Source: Streptomyces xiamenensis
GTDB taxonomy: Bacteria > Actinomycetota > Actinomycetes > Streptomycetales > Streptomycetaceae
Direction of reading: 5' to 3'
DNA length: 64,000 nt
Assembly: GCF_000993785.3 (NCBI RefSeq)
Contig: NZ_CP009922.3
Coordinates: forward strand, 2,914,001 to 2,978,000
The position numbers and the translations under genes were made by a program. The notes beneath the pieces were generated by a model, which saw only the letters and a program-made list of their open reading frames with translations, searched no databases and had not been told where the DNA came from. The stretch's first letter is position 1, and every line of letters begins with the position of its first letter. This document shows, piece after piece, positions 54,266 to 63,820 of the stretch.

Positions 54266-56038
54266 TTACTTCTCCTGCGCCGGCGGCTTGCGCACGCTCA
54301 GGTGCAGCTCCCGCAGCCGGGCCTCGTCCACCTCGCTCGGGGCGCCCATCAGCAGGTCCTGGGCGTTGCCGTTGAGCGGGAAGGCGATGGTCTCGCGGAT
54401 GTTCGGCTCGTCCGCCAGCAGCATCACGATGCGGTCCACGCCCGGGGCGATCCCGCCGTGCGGCGGGGCGCCGAACTTGAACGCCCGCAGCATGCCGCCG
54501 AACTCCCGCTCCACGTCGTCCCGGGAGTAGCCGGCGATGCCGAACGCCTCGTACATCACGTCGGGCTCGTGGTTGCGGATGGCGCCCGAGGACAGCTCGA
54601 CACCGTTGCACACGATGTCGTACTGCCAGGCCAGGATGTCCAGCGGGTCCTTGCCGCGCAGCGCCTCCAGGCCGCCCTGCGGCATGGAGAACGGGTTGTG
54701 CGAGAACTCGATCCGGCCGGTGTCCTCGTTCCGCTCGAACATCGGGAAGTCGACGACCCAGCAGAACCGGAAGACGCCGTCCTCGAAGTGCCCGGCACGG
54801 CGCGCGGCCTCCACCCGCACCGCGCCCATGATCTTCGAGACCTCCTCGAAGTCACCGGCGCCGAAGAACACGGCGGTGCCCGCGGTGGCGTTCAGCTTGC
54901 CGAGCAGCGCCTCGGTGTCGGCCTCGGTGAGGAACTTGGCGATCGGACCGGTGAGCGTACGGCCGTCCTCGCCGACCCGGACCCAGGCCAGGCCCTTGGC
55001 GCCCTGGGTGATGGCGTACTCACCGAGCTGGTCGAAGAACTTGCGCGGCTGCCCGGCTGTGTCCGGGACGGCCAGCGCGCGCACGTGCTTGTCGGCGAAC
55101 GCCTTGAAGCCCGAGCCCGCGAAGATCTCCGAGACGTCGGTGAGCTCCAGCGTGGCCCGCAGATCCGGCTTGTCGGAGCCGTACTTGAGCATCGCCTCGC
55201 GGTAGGGGATGCGCGGGAAGGGCGAGGTGACGTGGCGCCCGCCGCCGAACTCCTCGAACAGCTCGGTCATCACCTTCTCGATGACCTGGAAGACGTCCTC
55301 CTGCTCGACGAAGCTCATCTCGACGTCGAGCTGGTAGAACTCGCCGGGCGAGCGGTCGGCGCGGGCGTCCTCGTCACGGAAGCAGGGCGCGATCTGGAAG
55401 TACCGGTCGAAGCCGGCGATCATCAGCAGCTGCTTGAACTGCTGCGGAGCCTGCGGCAGGGCGTAGAACTTGCCGGCGTGCAGCCGCGAGGGCACCAGGA
55501 AGTCGCGCGCGCCCTCGGGGGAGGTGGCGGAGAGGATCGGGGTCGCCAGCTCGGTGAAGTTCTGGGCGGTCATCTTCTGCCGGATGGCGGAGATGACCTG
55601 CGAGCGCAGGATGATGTTGCGGTGCATCCGCTCCCGGCGCAGGTCCAGGAAGCGGTACTCCAGGCGGCGTTCCTCGTTCACCCCGTCGTCGGCGTTGATG
55701 GTGAACGGGATCTGGTCGGCGGCGCCGAGCACCTCGACCTCGCCGACCTCGACCTCGATCTCGCCGGTGGGCAGCTCGGGGTTGACGTTGTCCGCGCCGC
55801 GCGCCACGACCGTGCCGTCGACGCGGATCACCGTCTCCTTGGAGAGCGAGCTGAGCTGCTCGTTCACGGCGCTGCCGGGGCGGACGACCAGCTGCACGAT
55901 GCCGTAGTGGTCGCGCAGGTCGATGAAGAGGATGCCGCCCAGATTGCGGCGATTGTGCAGCCATCCCGACAGTCGGACATCCTTGCCGATGTCCGCGGAG
56001 CGCAGCTCGCCGCAGAGGTGGGACCGGTACCTATGCAT
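54266..56038 (-). CDS. aspS: Aspartyl-tRNA synthetase
   Basis: 590 residues from the second of two adjacent ATGs (56038; product [10 protein letters not shown]); the first is at 56041. Class II synthetase layout: N-terminal OB-fold anticodon-binding domain ([26 protein letters not shown]), motif 2 with [19 protein letters not shown], the bacterial insertion domain, and motif 3 [14 protein letters not shown]. It charges tRNA-Asp with aspartate. Single-gene transcription unit: divergent promoter region at 56042-56100 and a terminator at the 3' end. Confidence 0.97.
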   Translation of the reverse strand: MHRYRSHLCGELRSADIGKDVRLSGWLHNRRNLGGILFIDLRDHYGIVQLVVRPGSAVNEQLSSLSKETVIRVDGTVVARGADNVNPELPTGEIEVEVGEVEVLGAADQIPFTINADDGVNEERRLEYRFLDLRRERMHRNIILRSQVISAIRQKMTAQNFTELATPILSATSPEGARDFLVPSRLHAGKFYALPQAPQQFKQLLMIAGFDRYFQIAPCFRDEDARADRSPGEFYQLDVEMSFVEQEDVFQVIEKVMTELFEEFGGGRHVTSPFPRIPYREAMLKYGSDKPDLRATLELTDVSEIFAGSGFKAFADKHVRALAVPDTAGQPRKFFDQLGEYAITQGAKGLAWVRVGEDGRTLTGPIAKFLTEADTEALLGKLNATAGTAVFFGAGDFEEVSKIMGAVRVEAARRAGHFEDGVFRFCWVVDFPMFERNEDTGRIEFSHNPFSMPQGGLEALRGKDPLDILAWQYDIVCNGVELSSGAIRNHEPDVMYEAFGIAGYSRDDVEREFGGMLRAFKFGAPPHGGIAPGVDRIVMLLADEPNIRETIAFPLNGNAQDLLMGAPSEVDEARLRELHLSVRKPPAQEK

Positions 56039-56122
56039 CATTCATCCAAGTCGTCAACACGTTCCGGGAATGGACCACTCAGACTACCGTCCCGTCCAGG
56101 GCCCGGTCACCGCAAAGGGATA

Positions 56123-56151
56123 AAGCGGTCAAAGGGTATGAAAGACCGCTT
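56123..56151. terminator. Hairpin after the pirin gene
   Basis: Inverted repeat AAGCGGTC/GACCGCTT (56123-56130 and 56144-56151) with a 13-base loop in an AT-richer patch, downstream of the minus-strand pirin gene and upstream of aspS. It could be a terminator or part of the aspS promoter region. Confidence 0.45.
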
Positions 56152-56178
56152 GTCTCCCCCTCGACTCTCTCCCGTCGT

Positions 56179-57156
56179 TCAGCGCTTCTGGCGGGTGGCC
56201 GGGATGCGCCCGAGCCGTCCGGCCTGGAAGTCGTCGAACGCCTGGGACAGCTCGGCGTGCGAGTTCATCACGAAGGGCCCGTAGTGGGCCATCGGCTCCC
56301 GGATCGGCTGCCCGCCCAGCAGGATGACCTCCAGCGCCGGGGTGTGGGAGTCCTGGCGCTCGTCCGCCCGCAGGGTGACCGTCTCGCCCTCGGCGCCGAA
56401 GACGGCGGTCTGGCCCAGTTCGACCGGGCGCCGCTCGGTGCCCACGGTGCCGCGTCCGGCCAGGACGTAGGCGAGCGCGTTGAAGCCGGGACGCCAGGGC
56501 AGCGTCAGCTCGGCGCCGGCCGTGACGGTGGCGTGGATGAGGGTGATGGGGGTGTGCGTGACACCCGGGCCCTCGTGGCCGTCGAGGTCACCGGCGATCA
56601 GGCGCAGCAGGGCGCCGCCGTCGGGGGTGGAGAGCAGCTTGACGTTGCCGCCGCCGATGTCCTGGTAGCGGGGGTCGGTCATCTTGCTCTTGGCGGGGAG
56701 GTTGACCCACAGCTGGATGCCGTGGAAGACGCCGCCCTTGAGGACCAGCTCCTCCGGCGGGGCCTCGATGTGGAGCAGGCCGGAGCCCGCGGTCATCCAC
56801 TGGGTGTCGCCGTCCTTGATGACGCCGCCACCGCCCTCGGAGTCCTGGTGGACGAAGGTGCCGTCCAGGAGGTACGTGACGGTCTCGAAGCCGCGGTGCG
56901 GGTGCCAGGGGGTGCCCTTGGCCTCGCCGGCGGCGTACTCCACCTCGCCCATCTGGTCCATCATGATGAACGGGTCGAGGTGCCGGTAGTTGATGCCCGC
57001 GAAGGCGCGGCGGACCGGGAAGCCCTCCCCTTCGAAGCCGGTGGGCGCGGTGGTGACGGTGAGCACCTTGCGGGCCGGCACGGGGGTGTCGCCGGTGGCG
57101 GCGGGGGCGGCGACCTTGGGCAGGGTGAGCGGGTTCTCGACGGTGATGGCGGGCAT
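56179..57156 (-). CDS. Pirin-family protein
   Basis: 325 residues from the ATG at 57156 (product MPAITVENPL), with GAGGAGG upstream. The N-terminal cupin carries the pirin metal motif: HPHRGFETVTYLLDG, HQDSEGGGG, and GSGLLHIEAPPE. PDPFIMMDQMG-like (LDPFIMMDQMG) is the family signature near residue 65. The C-terminal cupin region has ALAYVLAGRGTVG. Bacterial pirins bind iron and can act as quercetin dioxygenases or regulators. Specific role unknown. Confidence 0.93.
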   Translation of the reverse strand: MPAITVENPLTLPKVAAPAATGDTPVPARKVLTVTTAPTGFEGEGFPVRRAFAGINYRHLDPFIMMDQMGEVEYAAGEAKGTPWHPHRGFETVTYLLDGTFVHQDSEGGGGVIKDGDTQWMTAGSGLLHIEAPPEELVLKGGVFHGIQLWVNLPAKSKMTDPRYQDIGGGNVKLLSTPDGGALLRLIAGDLDGHEGPGVTHTPITLIHATVTAGAELTLPWRPGFNALAYVLAGRGTVGTERRPVELGQTAVFGAEGETVTLRADERQDSHTPALEVILLGGQPIREPMAHYGPFVMNSHAELSQAFDDFQAGRLGRIPATRQKR

Positions 57157-57238
57157 GGCGTACCTCCTCGGCAACTGTCATCAGAATAGTTGAACGATGA
57201 ACATTCGTCGAGTGGGCGCCCCCGGCGCTGCTTCCGGG

Positions 57239-57742
57239 TCAGCCGTACATACGCCGCATGGTGTAGTCGACCATCTCGTTCACGGCGGCGGCCTCCAGGA
57301 CGAGGCGGTGCTCGCCCTCCATGTCCAGCGCGAAGCCGTAGCCGGTGGGCAGCAGGTCCAGCACCTCGCCACCGGTGACCGTGAAGTAGCGCGACTCCTT
57401 GCCGGCGTAGCGGCGCAGCTCCCGCAGCGAGGTGAACAGCGGGATGACGGGCTGCTGGGTGTTGTGCAGTGCCAGGAAGCCGGGGGTCTCCCCGCGCGGG
57501 CAGTAGATCTTGGCCGCGAGAAAGATGTCGTGGAACTCCTCCGAGGACAGCGCGCCCGAGGTGTAAGCGCGCAGGGCGTCGGTGAACGACGGGGGCGCGG
57601 GGGCGGCGCCACCGGCGGCGGGGGCCGCGGCGGCCTGCTGCTGTGGCTGGGGCGGCTCGGGGTAGAGCTGCTGCCCGTTGTAGGCGTCCCCGTAGGGCTG
57701 CTGCTGCTGACCCTGGTACGGGGTCTGGTCGTAGCCGTACAT
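57239..57742 (-). CDS. SseB-family protein
   Basis: 167 residues from the ATG at 57742 (product MYGYDQTPYQ). The first 50 residues are Gln/Pro/Tyr/Ala-rich. The folded part (about 55-160) matches an SseB N-terminal domain: SGALSSEEFHDIFLAAKIYCPRG, FLALHNTQQPVIPLFTSLRE, GGEVLDLLPTGYGFALDM. The name comes from a Salmonella enhanced-serine-sensitivity/secretion protein; function in Streptomyces is not known. It is divergent from the acyl-CoA dehydrogenase gene. Confidence 0.85.
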   Translation of the reverse strand: MYGYDQTPYQGQQQQPYGDAYNGQQLYPEPPQPQQQAAAAPAAGGAAPAPPSFTDALRAYTSGALSSEEFHDIFLAAKIYCPRGETPGFLALHNTQQPVIPLFTSLRELRRYAGKESRYFTVTGGEVLDLLPTGYGFALDMEGEHRLVLEAAAVNEMVDYTMRRMYG

Positions 57743-57853
57743 GCGCAGCAGCCTACTGAGTGAGGAGGGCCCGGTTTCCGCTTGCTTCTTATTACCGGTG
57801 GGTAGCATGATGGGAGTTACTGCCCGGTACTGGAGCGAGCTGGAGTCGTCGCC

Positions 57854-59683
57854 ATGGGTCACTACAAGTCGAATCTCCGCGATATCGAGTTCAACCTGTT
57901 CGAGGTCCTCGGCCGCGGCTCGGTGTACGGCACCGGGCCGTTCACGGAGGCGGACACCGACACCGCCCGCACCGTCCTGCGGGAGATCGCCCGGCTCGCC
58001 GAGAACGAGCTGGCCGCCTCGTACACCGACGGCGACCGCAATCCCCCGGTCTTCGACCCCGCGACGCACACCGCCCCGCTGCCCGAGTCGTTCAAGAAGA
58101 GCTACGCCGCGTACATGGACGCCGAGTGGTGGCGGCTGGGCATCGGCGAGGAGCTCGGCGGCACCGTCGCCCCGCGCTCGCTGCTGTGGGGCTTCGCCGA
58201 GTTCATCCTCGGCGCCAACCCGGCGATCTGGATGTACGCCTCCGGGCCGGCCTTCGCCTCGATCCTGTACGACGAGGGCACCGAGGAGCAGCGCAAGATC
58301 GCCCAGCTGATGGTCGACAAGCAGTGGGCCTCCACCATGGTGCTCACCGAGCCGGACGCCGGCTCGGACGTCGGCGCGGGCCGCACGAAGGCGGTGCGCC
58401 AGGAGGACGGCAGCTGGCACATCGAGGGCGTCAAGCGCTTCATCACGTCGGGCGAGCACGACCTGAGCGAGAACATCGTCCACTACGTGCTGGCGCGGCC
58501 CGAGGGGCACGCCGGCGGCACCAAGGGCCTGTCCCTGTTCATCGTCCCCAAGTACGACTTCGACTGGGAGACCGGCGAGCTGGGCGAGCGCAACGGCGTC
58601 TACGCCACGAACGTCGAGCACAAGATGGGCCTGAAGGTCTCCAACACCTGCGAGCTGACCTTCGGCGCGGGCGGGACGCCGGCCAAGGGCTGGCTGCTGG
58701 GCGAGAAGCACGACGGCATCCGCCAGATGTTCAAGATCATCGAGTTCGCGCGGATGATGGTCGGCACGAAGGCCATCGCGACCCTGTCCACCGGCTACCT
58801 GAACGCCCTGGAGTACGCCAAGGACCGCGTCCAGGGCCCGGACCTGGCCCGCTTCACGGACAAGACCGCGCCGCGCGTCACCATCACCCACCACCCCGAC
58901 GTGCGCCGCTCGCTGCTGACGCAGAAGGCGTACGCGGAGGGCATGCGGGCCCTGGTGCTGTACACGGCGAGCGTCCAGGACGGCATCGAGATCAAGCGTG
59001 CGGCGGGCGAGGACGTCTCGGCGGACGAGGCGATCAACGACCTGCTGCTGCCGATCGTGAAGGGGTACGGCTCGGAGCGCTCCTACGAGCAGCTCGCGCA
59101 GTCCCTCCAGACCTTCGGCGGGTCCGGCTACCTCCAGGAGTACCCGCTGGAGCAGTACATCCGGGACGCCAAGATCGACACCCTGTACGAGGGCACGACC
59201 GCGATCCAGGGGCAGGACTTCTTCTTCCGGAAGATCGTCCGCAACCAGGGCGTGGCGCTGGGCACGGTCTCGGCCGAGATCAAGAAGTTCCTGACCGACG
59301 CCCCGGGCGGCGAGGACCTGGCCACCGCCCGCGAACGCCTGACCACGGCAGCCGCCGACCTGGAGGTCATCGCCGGCATCATGCTGACCGACCTCGCGGC
59401 CACCGAGAAGGACGTGAAGTCCATCTACAAGGTGGGCCTGAACACCACCGACTTCCTGCTGGCGACGGGCGACGTGATCGTCGGCTACCTGCTGCTGCGC
59501 GGTGCGGCGGTGGCGGCGGAGGCGCTGCCCGGCGCCTCGGCGAAGGACAAGCCGTTCTACGAGGGCAAGATCGCGGCGGCCAAGCACTTCGCGACCACGG
59601 TCCTCCCGAAGGTGACGGCGACCCGCACGGCGGCGGAGACGACGGACCCGAGCGTGATGGACCTGGACGAAGCGGCGTTCTGA
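57854..59683 (+). CDS. Acyl-CoA dehydrogenase
   Basis: 609 residues, longer than the 380-residue classic type because of N- and C-terminal extensions like those of the AidB/very-long-chain group. FAD-binding elements are [12 protein letters not shown] and [29 protein letters not shown] follows, and the catalytic base is Glu446 in [14 protein letters not shown]-terminal four-helix domain starts at about 480. It introduces the first double bond into acyl-CoA chains for beta-oxidation. The start (product [10 protein letters not shown]) is supported by GGAGCGAGCTGGAG upstream. Confidence 0.95.
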   Translation: MGHYKSNLRDIEFNLFEVLGRGSVYGTGPFTEADTDTARTVLREIARLAENELAASYTDGDRNPPVFDPATHTAPLPESFKKSYAAYMDAEWWRLGIGEELGGTVAPRSLLWGFAEFILGANPAIWMYASGPAFASILYDEGTEEQRKIAQLMVDKQWASTMVLTEPDAGSDVGAGRTKAVRQEDGSWHIEGVKRFITSGEHDLSENIVHYVLARPEGHAGGTKGLSLFIVPKYDFDWETGELGERNGVYATNVEHKMGLKVSNTCELTFGAGGTPAKGWLLGEKHDGIRQMFKIIEFARMMVGTKAIATLSTGYLNALEYAKDRVQGPDLARFTDKTAPRVTITHHPDVRRSLLTQKAYAEGMRALVLYTASVQDGIEIKRAAGEDVSADEAINDLLLPIVKGYGSERSYEQLAQSLQTFGGSGYLQEYPLEQYIRDAKIDTLYEGTTAIQGQDFFFRKIVRNQGVALGTVSAEIKKFLTDAPGGEDLATARERLTTAAADLEVIAGIMLTDLAATEKDVKSIYKVGLNTTDFLLATGDVIVGYLLLRGAAVAAEALPGASAKDKPFYEGKIAAAKHFATTVLPKVTATRTAAETTDPSVMDLDEAAF

Positions 59684-59700
59684 GCCTCCGGCAACGATGA

Positions 59701-59744
59701 CGGCTCCGGTCCCCGGCACTTACAGGTGTCGGGGACCGGAGCCG
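59701..59744. terminator. Hairpin terminator after acyl-CoA dehydrogenase
   Basis: A 19-bp stem with one G-T pair (59701-59719 and 59726-59744) and a 6-base loop, followed by TTTCTTG. It starts 17 bases after the stop codon. Confidence 0.88.
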
Positions 59745-60069
59745 TTTCTTGCGCTGTATCCGATATTTCAGCCGGGTGACGGGGCATCTAATGGCTTTCA
59801 TTCGCGTCGGGGTAATCCAATGAGATCTCGTTAAGATCGGTGACAGGGTGAGGGGAGAGGTGATCTTAGGGGCTGCCCAAACGGCTTCCCCGAGATCGAA
59901 CAACGGCCACGATTCGGTGGCGCCGATCGCGTCTGCCCACTGGGCGGAGCGGCGAAGATGTTCACGCATGAGTGCGATTCTTTAGCCAGCGTGATCAAGG
60001 CACTGGCGTGGTGGGACCGGTTAATAGACGTCAGGCGCTCGAAGGGAACGAGAAGCTTTTAGTCGAACG
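59745..60069. other. AT-richer intergenic spacer at the edge of the toxin locus
   Basis: 325 bases with lower GC than the rest of the window and no convincing gene. A minus-strand frame starting at 59969 (product MREHLRRSAQWADAIGATES) runs into the terminator of the acyl-CoA dehydrogenase gene and has no ribosome site. It may be debris of another immunity or toxin-tip fragment, which is common downstream of polymorphic toxin genes, but I cannot identify it. Confidence 0.4.
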
Positions 60070-60440
60070 TCAGGACTTTTCCGATCGCCAATATTTAGTC
60101 GGGTTGCCGTCCTCGTCCCACTCCTGGACGGAGAGACTTTTGGTGCCGTCATCATTGTTGATCAGCAGCTTTGCCAGAGTGCCGTGGGGTGCCATTCTCG
60201 AAATTCTCCCACCGGCAATCCGCGACGATGGATTCCCTGGGATTTCAGTAGCCCGTTCCTGTGCCATTCCTGCGTCGGGCCTTCCTTGATTCCATCCGCG
60301 TACTCCTCGCGGGAGATCAAGGATCCTCCCAGGCGCTCTTCGACTTCGCCGTTGATCGGATTTCCTTTGTGAAGGAGGCGATAGCCGAAATCAATATCTA
60401 CATCCGGGTCATCGATATCAAATCGCTGCATCTTTGTCAC
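60070..60440 (-). pseudogene. YwqK-type (MORN-variant) immunity protein gene, apparent frameshift
   Basis: Two overlapping minus-strand frames encode the two halves of one protein. The first (from ATG 60440 or 60431) has YADGIKEGPTQEWHRNGLLK and ends out of frame after GEFREWHP. The second continues with GTLAKLLINNDDGTKSLSVQ, EWDEDGNPTKYW and stops at 60070. One extra base near 60184-60189 would restore WHPNGT, the expected repeat pattern, and a protein of about 123 residues. YwqK-family proteins built of these repeats often serve as toxin immunity factors. Either the gene is broken or there is a sequence error. Confidence 0.75.
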
Positions 60441-60566
60441 CTGAGTGCAAGATTTTCATCCCCGAGGGCGGCTGGTGAAGCGTCTATGGGTGTTCTTTCC
60501 TTTGTTGCTTGCGGGGATGATCGCCACCAAGCCATTTATAATTTCGTCTCGCTTTTGGAAGTGTCG

Positions 60567-60932
60567 TCAGCCGGTCGGCATGCTTCTCGCCAGTTGCACT
60601 CTCTTCTCTTCCCAGAATGAATTATCCACTGTGCTTGCACTGGGCATATCCCAACCTGCCCTCTCGGCGATGACGAGGCCGACGGCCAGTACGCCCTCCA
60701 AGAGTGACCGGAGGGCCTGGTTGTTGGAATTTCCGTGCCTCAGGAGCAAAGCGTGAAGAAAAGCCGGAAATGCGTCTCCGTCAATTTCACATTCATCCTC
60801 GATGATTTCTCCCACGCCAGACTCGATCGCCATTTCGTCTGACAATGTCAATACTTGGCCGACAAAGATTCTTGCCACGGAATTCGATGGGTTCCAAAGA
60901 TCCGTGTCTTGGGTTTGAAAGTAGCAGCTCAT
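60567..60932 (-). CDS. Probable immunity protein (DUF6086-like)
   Basis: 121 residues from the ATG at 60932, overlapping the toxin stop by 3-4 bases (ATGA), so its translation is coupled to that of the toxin. It starts MSCYFQTQDTDLWNPSNSVA and has RIFVGQVLTLSDEMAIESGV, an acidic stretch (IIEDECEIDGDAF) and DNSFWEEKRVQLA. It is acidic and cytosolic. The resemblance to DUF6086 is from memory. By position it should neutralise the C-terminal domain of the upstream protein. Confidence 0.75.
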   Translation of the reverse strand: MSCYFQTQDTDLWNPSNSVARIFVGQVLTLSDEMAIESGVGEIIEDECEIDGDAFPAFLHALLLRHGNSNNQALRSLLEGVLAVGLVIAERAGWDMPSASTVDNSFWEEKRVQLARSMPTG

Positions 60933-63067
60933 CAGTTCCACTTTACTTTCACTTCGACTCCGGGGTTGTCGGATCGCCATTTATTAACGGCACTTTCCAC
61001 GGCAGATTTGAATTCCGGTGTTGCTCCCGGTTCCGTGAAATGTATTCCGATGGGTGATTCTTCGAACCCCTGAAGATGTGACCGTGCTCGTACGTACGAA
61101 TCCAGCTTCTTGAGTACGTGCTTTTTTGTCCACTTTTCGGCATTGATGCGAGGATCTTGTCCCGTTGCGGTCTTCTCCTCCCACAGGGTTCCGTCCTCGA
61201 TTCGGTCAATGTCCGTAATAGTGTCTGACCAGTTGTTGGGGTCATCGACAATGTAGTCGGTATCACCCTCCCTGGGAGGGCGTTCGCGGTTCGACATCCC
61301 ATTGGCCGGGGCGTCATGCCTTGGAGGCGCCACCTCCGGACGACCGGTGCCCTCGGGGACGTCCGATGTCCGGTCGGAAATCCCTTCCCCGGAACCGCCA
61401 GGGTTCTCGGGCAGGTCATGGCCGCTGCCCGATGGTCGGTCGGGAAGGTCATCGGGGAAGTTGCCGCCAACGCCACCGCCACCGCCACCGCCGCTGGGTG
61501 AGGATGGGGTGCTGTCGGGGGTCCGTTGGCCGGGGAGGTCTCTGGTGGGGCCCTCGGTCGGCACGGGGTCCGGGCGCTGGGACGGTGGTGGGGAGTCCGG
61601 GGGGGTGGCGTTGGCCTGGGCGTTGAGGTCGGGTCTGGTGGCGCCGGCCAGGGCGGGTTCGGGGGTGGTGGAGTCCAGGATGGAGCGGTCGCGGGCGGAG
61701 ATCTCGGCCGGGATCTCGTCGGCGTTCTGGATGGTCTGGCCGGTGGGGGATTCCAGGCGGCCGTCCGGGTGGAGGATCGTGCCGTCGTCCCACAGGATCG
61801 AGCCGTCCGGCCGGCCCACCGCGTGCTGGCCCGGGGGGAGGGCGTCCCTGCTGAAGGGGCCGTTGGCCGGGATGACCGAGCCGTTGTCCAGGCGCAGGCT
61901 GCCGTCGGGGAGTTCGAAGGCACGGGTGGTGGTCAGGTTCGCCAGCTGGCTGCTGATCTCCCCGAAGCGTGTCATGGTGGTCAGCCCACGGGTGACGTAG
62001 GTCATCGGGTCGATGACCGTGCCCACCCGGGCCGCCGCGGCGGTGATGCGGGTCGCCGTGCCCGCTCCGCTCGCCGCCGCCCGGACACCGGCGCCGGCGC
62101 CGAAACTGGCGACCGTCGTCAGGACGTTGAACGTGGTCAGGCCGGCCGCACGGGCCGGATCCTCGCTCCACATGTCCCAGGCGACCAGCCCCTTGGCGGT
62201 CTCCCGGGTGACGTCCAGGCTGTCGTCCATCCAGTCCTTGACCGCGCCGTCCGGCATCAGGGAGTAGGCCAGAGCGTTCAGCGGGCTGGTGACGATCGCC
62301 AGGCCCGTGGCCAGCTGGCCCAGGCCCTTCCAGGACTCCTTGAAGACGTCCCAGCCCTGGAAGCCGAGCAGCCCGCCGAGCCCGGTGATCGTTCCCCAGA
62401 TCCCGTCGACGATGATGCCGTCCCACACGAAGCTCTTGAGGTGCTGGTCGACGCGGTACCAGGAGTACTCGCGTTCCACCGCGCGGCCCCAGGGCGTCTC
62501 ACCGGCCTGGGCCATCTCCTCCTCGCTCACGCCGTACATGTGCTCGCCGCCGGAGCCGTCGTCCGTGGTCCACTGCGGGCCGCCCCACAGGGCGTTGATC
62601 CGGTTGGCGCAGGACCGCTCGGCGGCCCAGAACTGGGCGATGGTGGTGGAGATGTCCGTGAGCAGTCCGTTGTTGCGGTCGACCTTGGACTCGCTCTTCT
62701 TCCAGTCGTCGTCGTTCCGGATGGACTCGACGAACTGTTCCGTCTCGTACCGCAGCCGGTTCAGCCGGCCGACGATCGGGGTGATCTCCTCGTGGTAGTC
62801 CCACAGGGCGGAGCGCACCGCCGCCAGATCGTCCGCGAACTCCGCGGCCCGGTCCCGGGCCGGCCCCGTGGTGGCGAAGAGCTGTTCCGCCTCGGGGGCG
62901 GTGTAGAAGGAGGACAGGCCCTGGAATTCGTCGTGGACGTCCGAGCCGATGCCGCGGATGCCGGACTCGGCCGCGTCCAGGCCCATGCAGTCGGCCGCCA
63001 GCATGGACAGGTTGCCGGTGAACTCGGGGATGCCGGCGGGGTCGACCCGCTCCACTTCCTCGCTCAT
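60932..63067 (-). CDS. ESX/T7SS-type polymorphic toxin with C-terminal nuclease-like domain
   Basis: 711 residues. The N-terminal 250 are helical and WXG/LXG-like (DVHDEFQGLSSFYTAPEAEQ, FWAAERSCANRINALWGG). A hydrophobic middle follows (about 215-345), then repeats of the DGS/DG-x-L type (PDGSLRLDNGSVIP, PDGSILWDDGTILHPDGR). A Pro/Gly/Ser linker (about 470-600) includes a Gly run. The variable tip from about 605 contains LWEEKTATGQDPRINAEKWT and KKLDSYVRARSHLQGFEESP; the E-x-K motif suggests a restriction-endonuclease-like nuclease toxin. DNA encoding the tip is AT-richer than the rest. Two immunity-type genes follow. Confidence 0.8.
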   Translation of the reverse strand: MSEEVERVDPAGIPEFTGNLSMLAADCMGLDAAESGIRGIGSDVHDEFQGLSSFYTAPEAEQLFATTGPARDRAAEFADDLAAVRSALWDYHEEITPIVGRLNRLRYETEQFVESIRNDDDWKKSESKVDRNNGLLTDISTTIAQFWAAERSCANRINALWGGPQWTTDDGSGGEHMYGVSEEEMAQAGETPWGRAVEREYSWYRVDQHLKSFVWDGIIVDGIWGTITGLGGLLGFQGWDVFKESWKGLGQLATGLAIVTSPLNALAYSLMPDGAVKDWMDDSLDVTRETAKGLVAWDMWSEDPARAAGLTTFNVLTTVASFGAGAGVRAAASGAGTATRITAAAARVGTVIDPMTYVTRGLTTMTRFGEISSQLANLTTTRAFELPDGSLRLDNGSVIPANGPFSRDALPPGQHAVGRPDGSILWDDGTILHPDGRLESPTGQTIQNADEIPAEISARDRSILDSTTPEPALAGATRPDLNAQANATPPDSPPPSQRPDPVPTEGPTRDLPGQRTPDSTPSSPSGGGGGGGVGGNFPDDLPDRPSGSGHDLPENPGGSGEGISDRTSDVPEGTGRPEVAPPRHDAPANGMSNRERPPREGDTDYIVDDPNNWSDTITDIDRIEDGTLWEEKTATGQDPRINAEKWTKKHVLKKLDSYVRARSHLQGFEESPIGIHFTEPGATPEFKSAVESAVNKWRSDNPGVEVKVKWN

Positions 63068-63072
63068 GGGAC

Positions 63073-63477
63073 CTACACCGGCCCGTTGGGGTCTTCGCCC
63101 GGCGCGCGCAGGTCGAGCACCGGGGCGAGCAGCGCCAGGCGCTGGGCCTCGGCGGCCATCGCCTCGTCGCCCTCCAGATAGGCCACGGCGGCGTTGTAGG
63201 CGCCTTCCAGCGACTTGCCGATGCGCGCGCCGATGTACATCACATCGCCGCGGGTGTTCTCGGCGAACTGGGACAGCGCCAGGCCGACGAGCCCGACGCC
63301 CTCACCCTCGCCGCCTCCCCCGCCGCCACCCCCGAACGACAGCGTGCCGGCCGCTGCCGCCGCGCTCTCCAGGGTCGAGCCGTAGTGCTCGCCCCACCCC
63401 TCCAGATCCGACGCCCGCTCGCCGGCCGCCTCCAGGACGCCCTGCACGCCCTCCGGATCGATGTCCCACCCCGTCAT
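63073..63477 (-). CDS. DUF6507-like small ESX-associated protein
   Basis: 134 residues from the ATG at 63477 (product MTGWDIDPEG), 5 bases before the toxin gene. It begins WDIDPEGVQGVLEAAGERAS, has a Gly run at about 50-60 and a C-terminal helical region (GAYNAAVAYLEGDEAMAAEA). The opening matches DUF6507 as I remember it, small helical proteins encoded with WXG100-like proteins and toxins in Streptomyces. It probably acts as a secretion partner or chaperone of the toxin. Confidence 0.75.
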   Translation of the reverse strand: MTGWDIDPEGVQGVLEAAGERASDLEGWGEHYGSTLESAAAAAGTLSFGGGGGGGGEGEGVGLVGLALSQFAENTRGDVMYIGARIGKSLEGAYNAAVAYLEGDEAMAAEAQRLALLAPVLDLRAPGEDPNGPV

Positions 63478-63503
63478 CCCCGTCGTCCCCTCCGTGAGCC
63501 GGG

Positions 63504-63809
63504 TCAGCCGATGCCGTCCACCGCGCCCTGCGCGCGGCGCAGCGTGTTCTGCGCGGTGCCGTCGTTGTTCTCCAGCGTCGACTTGAGCAGGCCGATGATG
63601 GTGCGGACTTCCTCGGCCGCCGTGTTCCAGCGCTGTTCCGCGCCGTGGTACTGCTCGGAGACCCCGTCGGCCTGGAAGTCGGCCATGGCGTTCTTCACGT
63701 GGCCGTCGCGGGCACTGATCACCTGCTCCAACTGCTGGATGACGCCGTGGATGTTGGTCTGCGCCTCGCCCGAGGCGTTGACGTCGTACCCGATCCTGTC
63801 GTTGCTCAT
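63504..63809 (-). CDS. WXG100/ESAT-6-like protein
   Basis: 101 residues of predicted helical hairpin. The turn is near AEQRWNTAAEEV (about residues 57-68, a WxxA variant of WXG), flanked by NIHGVIQQLEQVISARDGHV and IIGLLKSTLENNDGTAQN. Such proteins form dimers secreted by ESX/type VII systems and escort larger effectors. The gene lies 26 bases before the DUF6507-like gene in the same direction. Confidence 0.82.
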   Translation of the reverse strand: MSNDRIGYDVNASGEAQTNIHGVIQQLEQVISARDGHVKNAMADFQADGVSEQYHGAEQRWNTAAEEVRTIIGLLKSTLENNDGTAQNTLRRAQGAVDGIG

Positions 63810-63820
63810 CCCGCCCCCTG

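Noticed and set aside
54263..56284. Plus-strand 673-codon frame opposite aspS
   Set aside because: Antisense to an intact class II synthetase; low-complexity product.
57743..59719. Extension of the SseB-like frame far upstream through the acyl-CoA dehydrogenase region
   Set aside because: The extension is antisense to the dehydrogenase and its translation is low-complexity; the ATG at 57742 gives a normal SseB-like protein.
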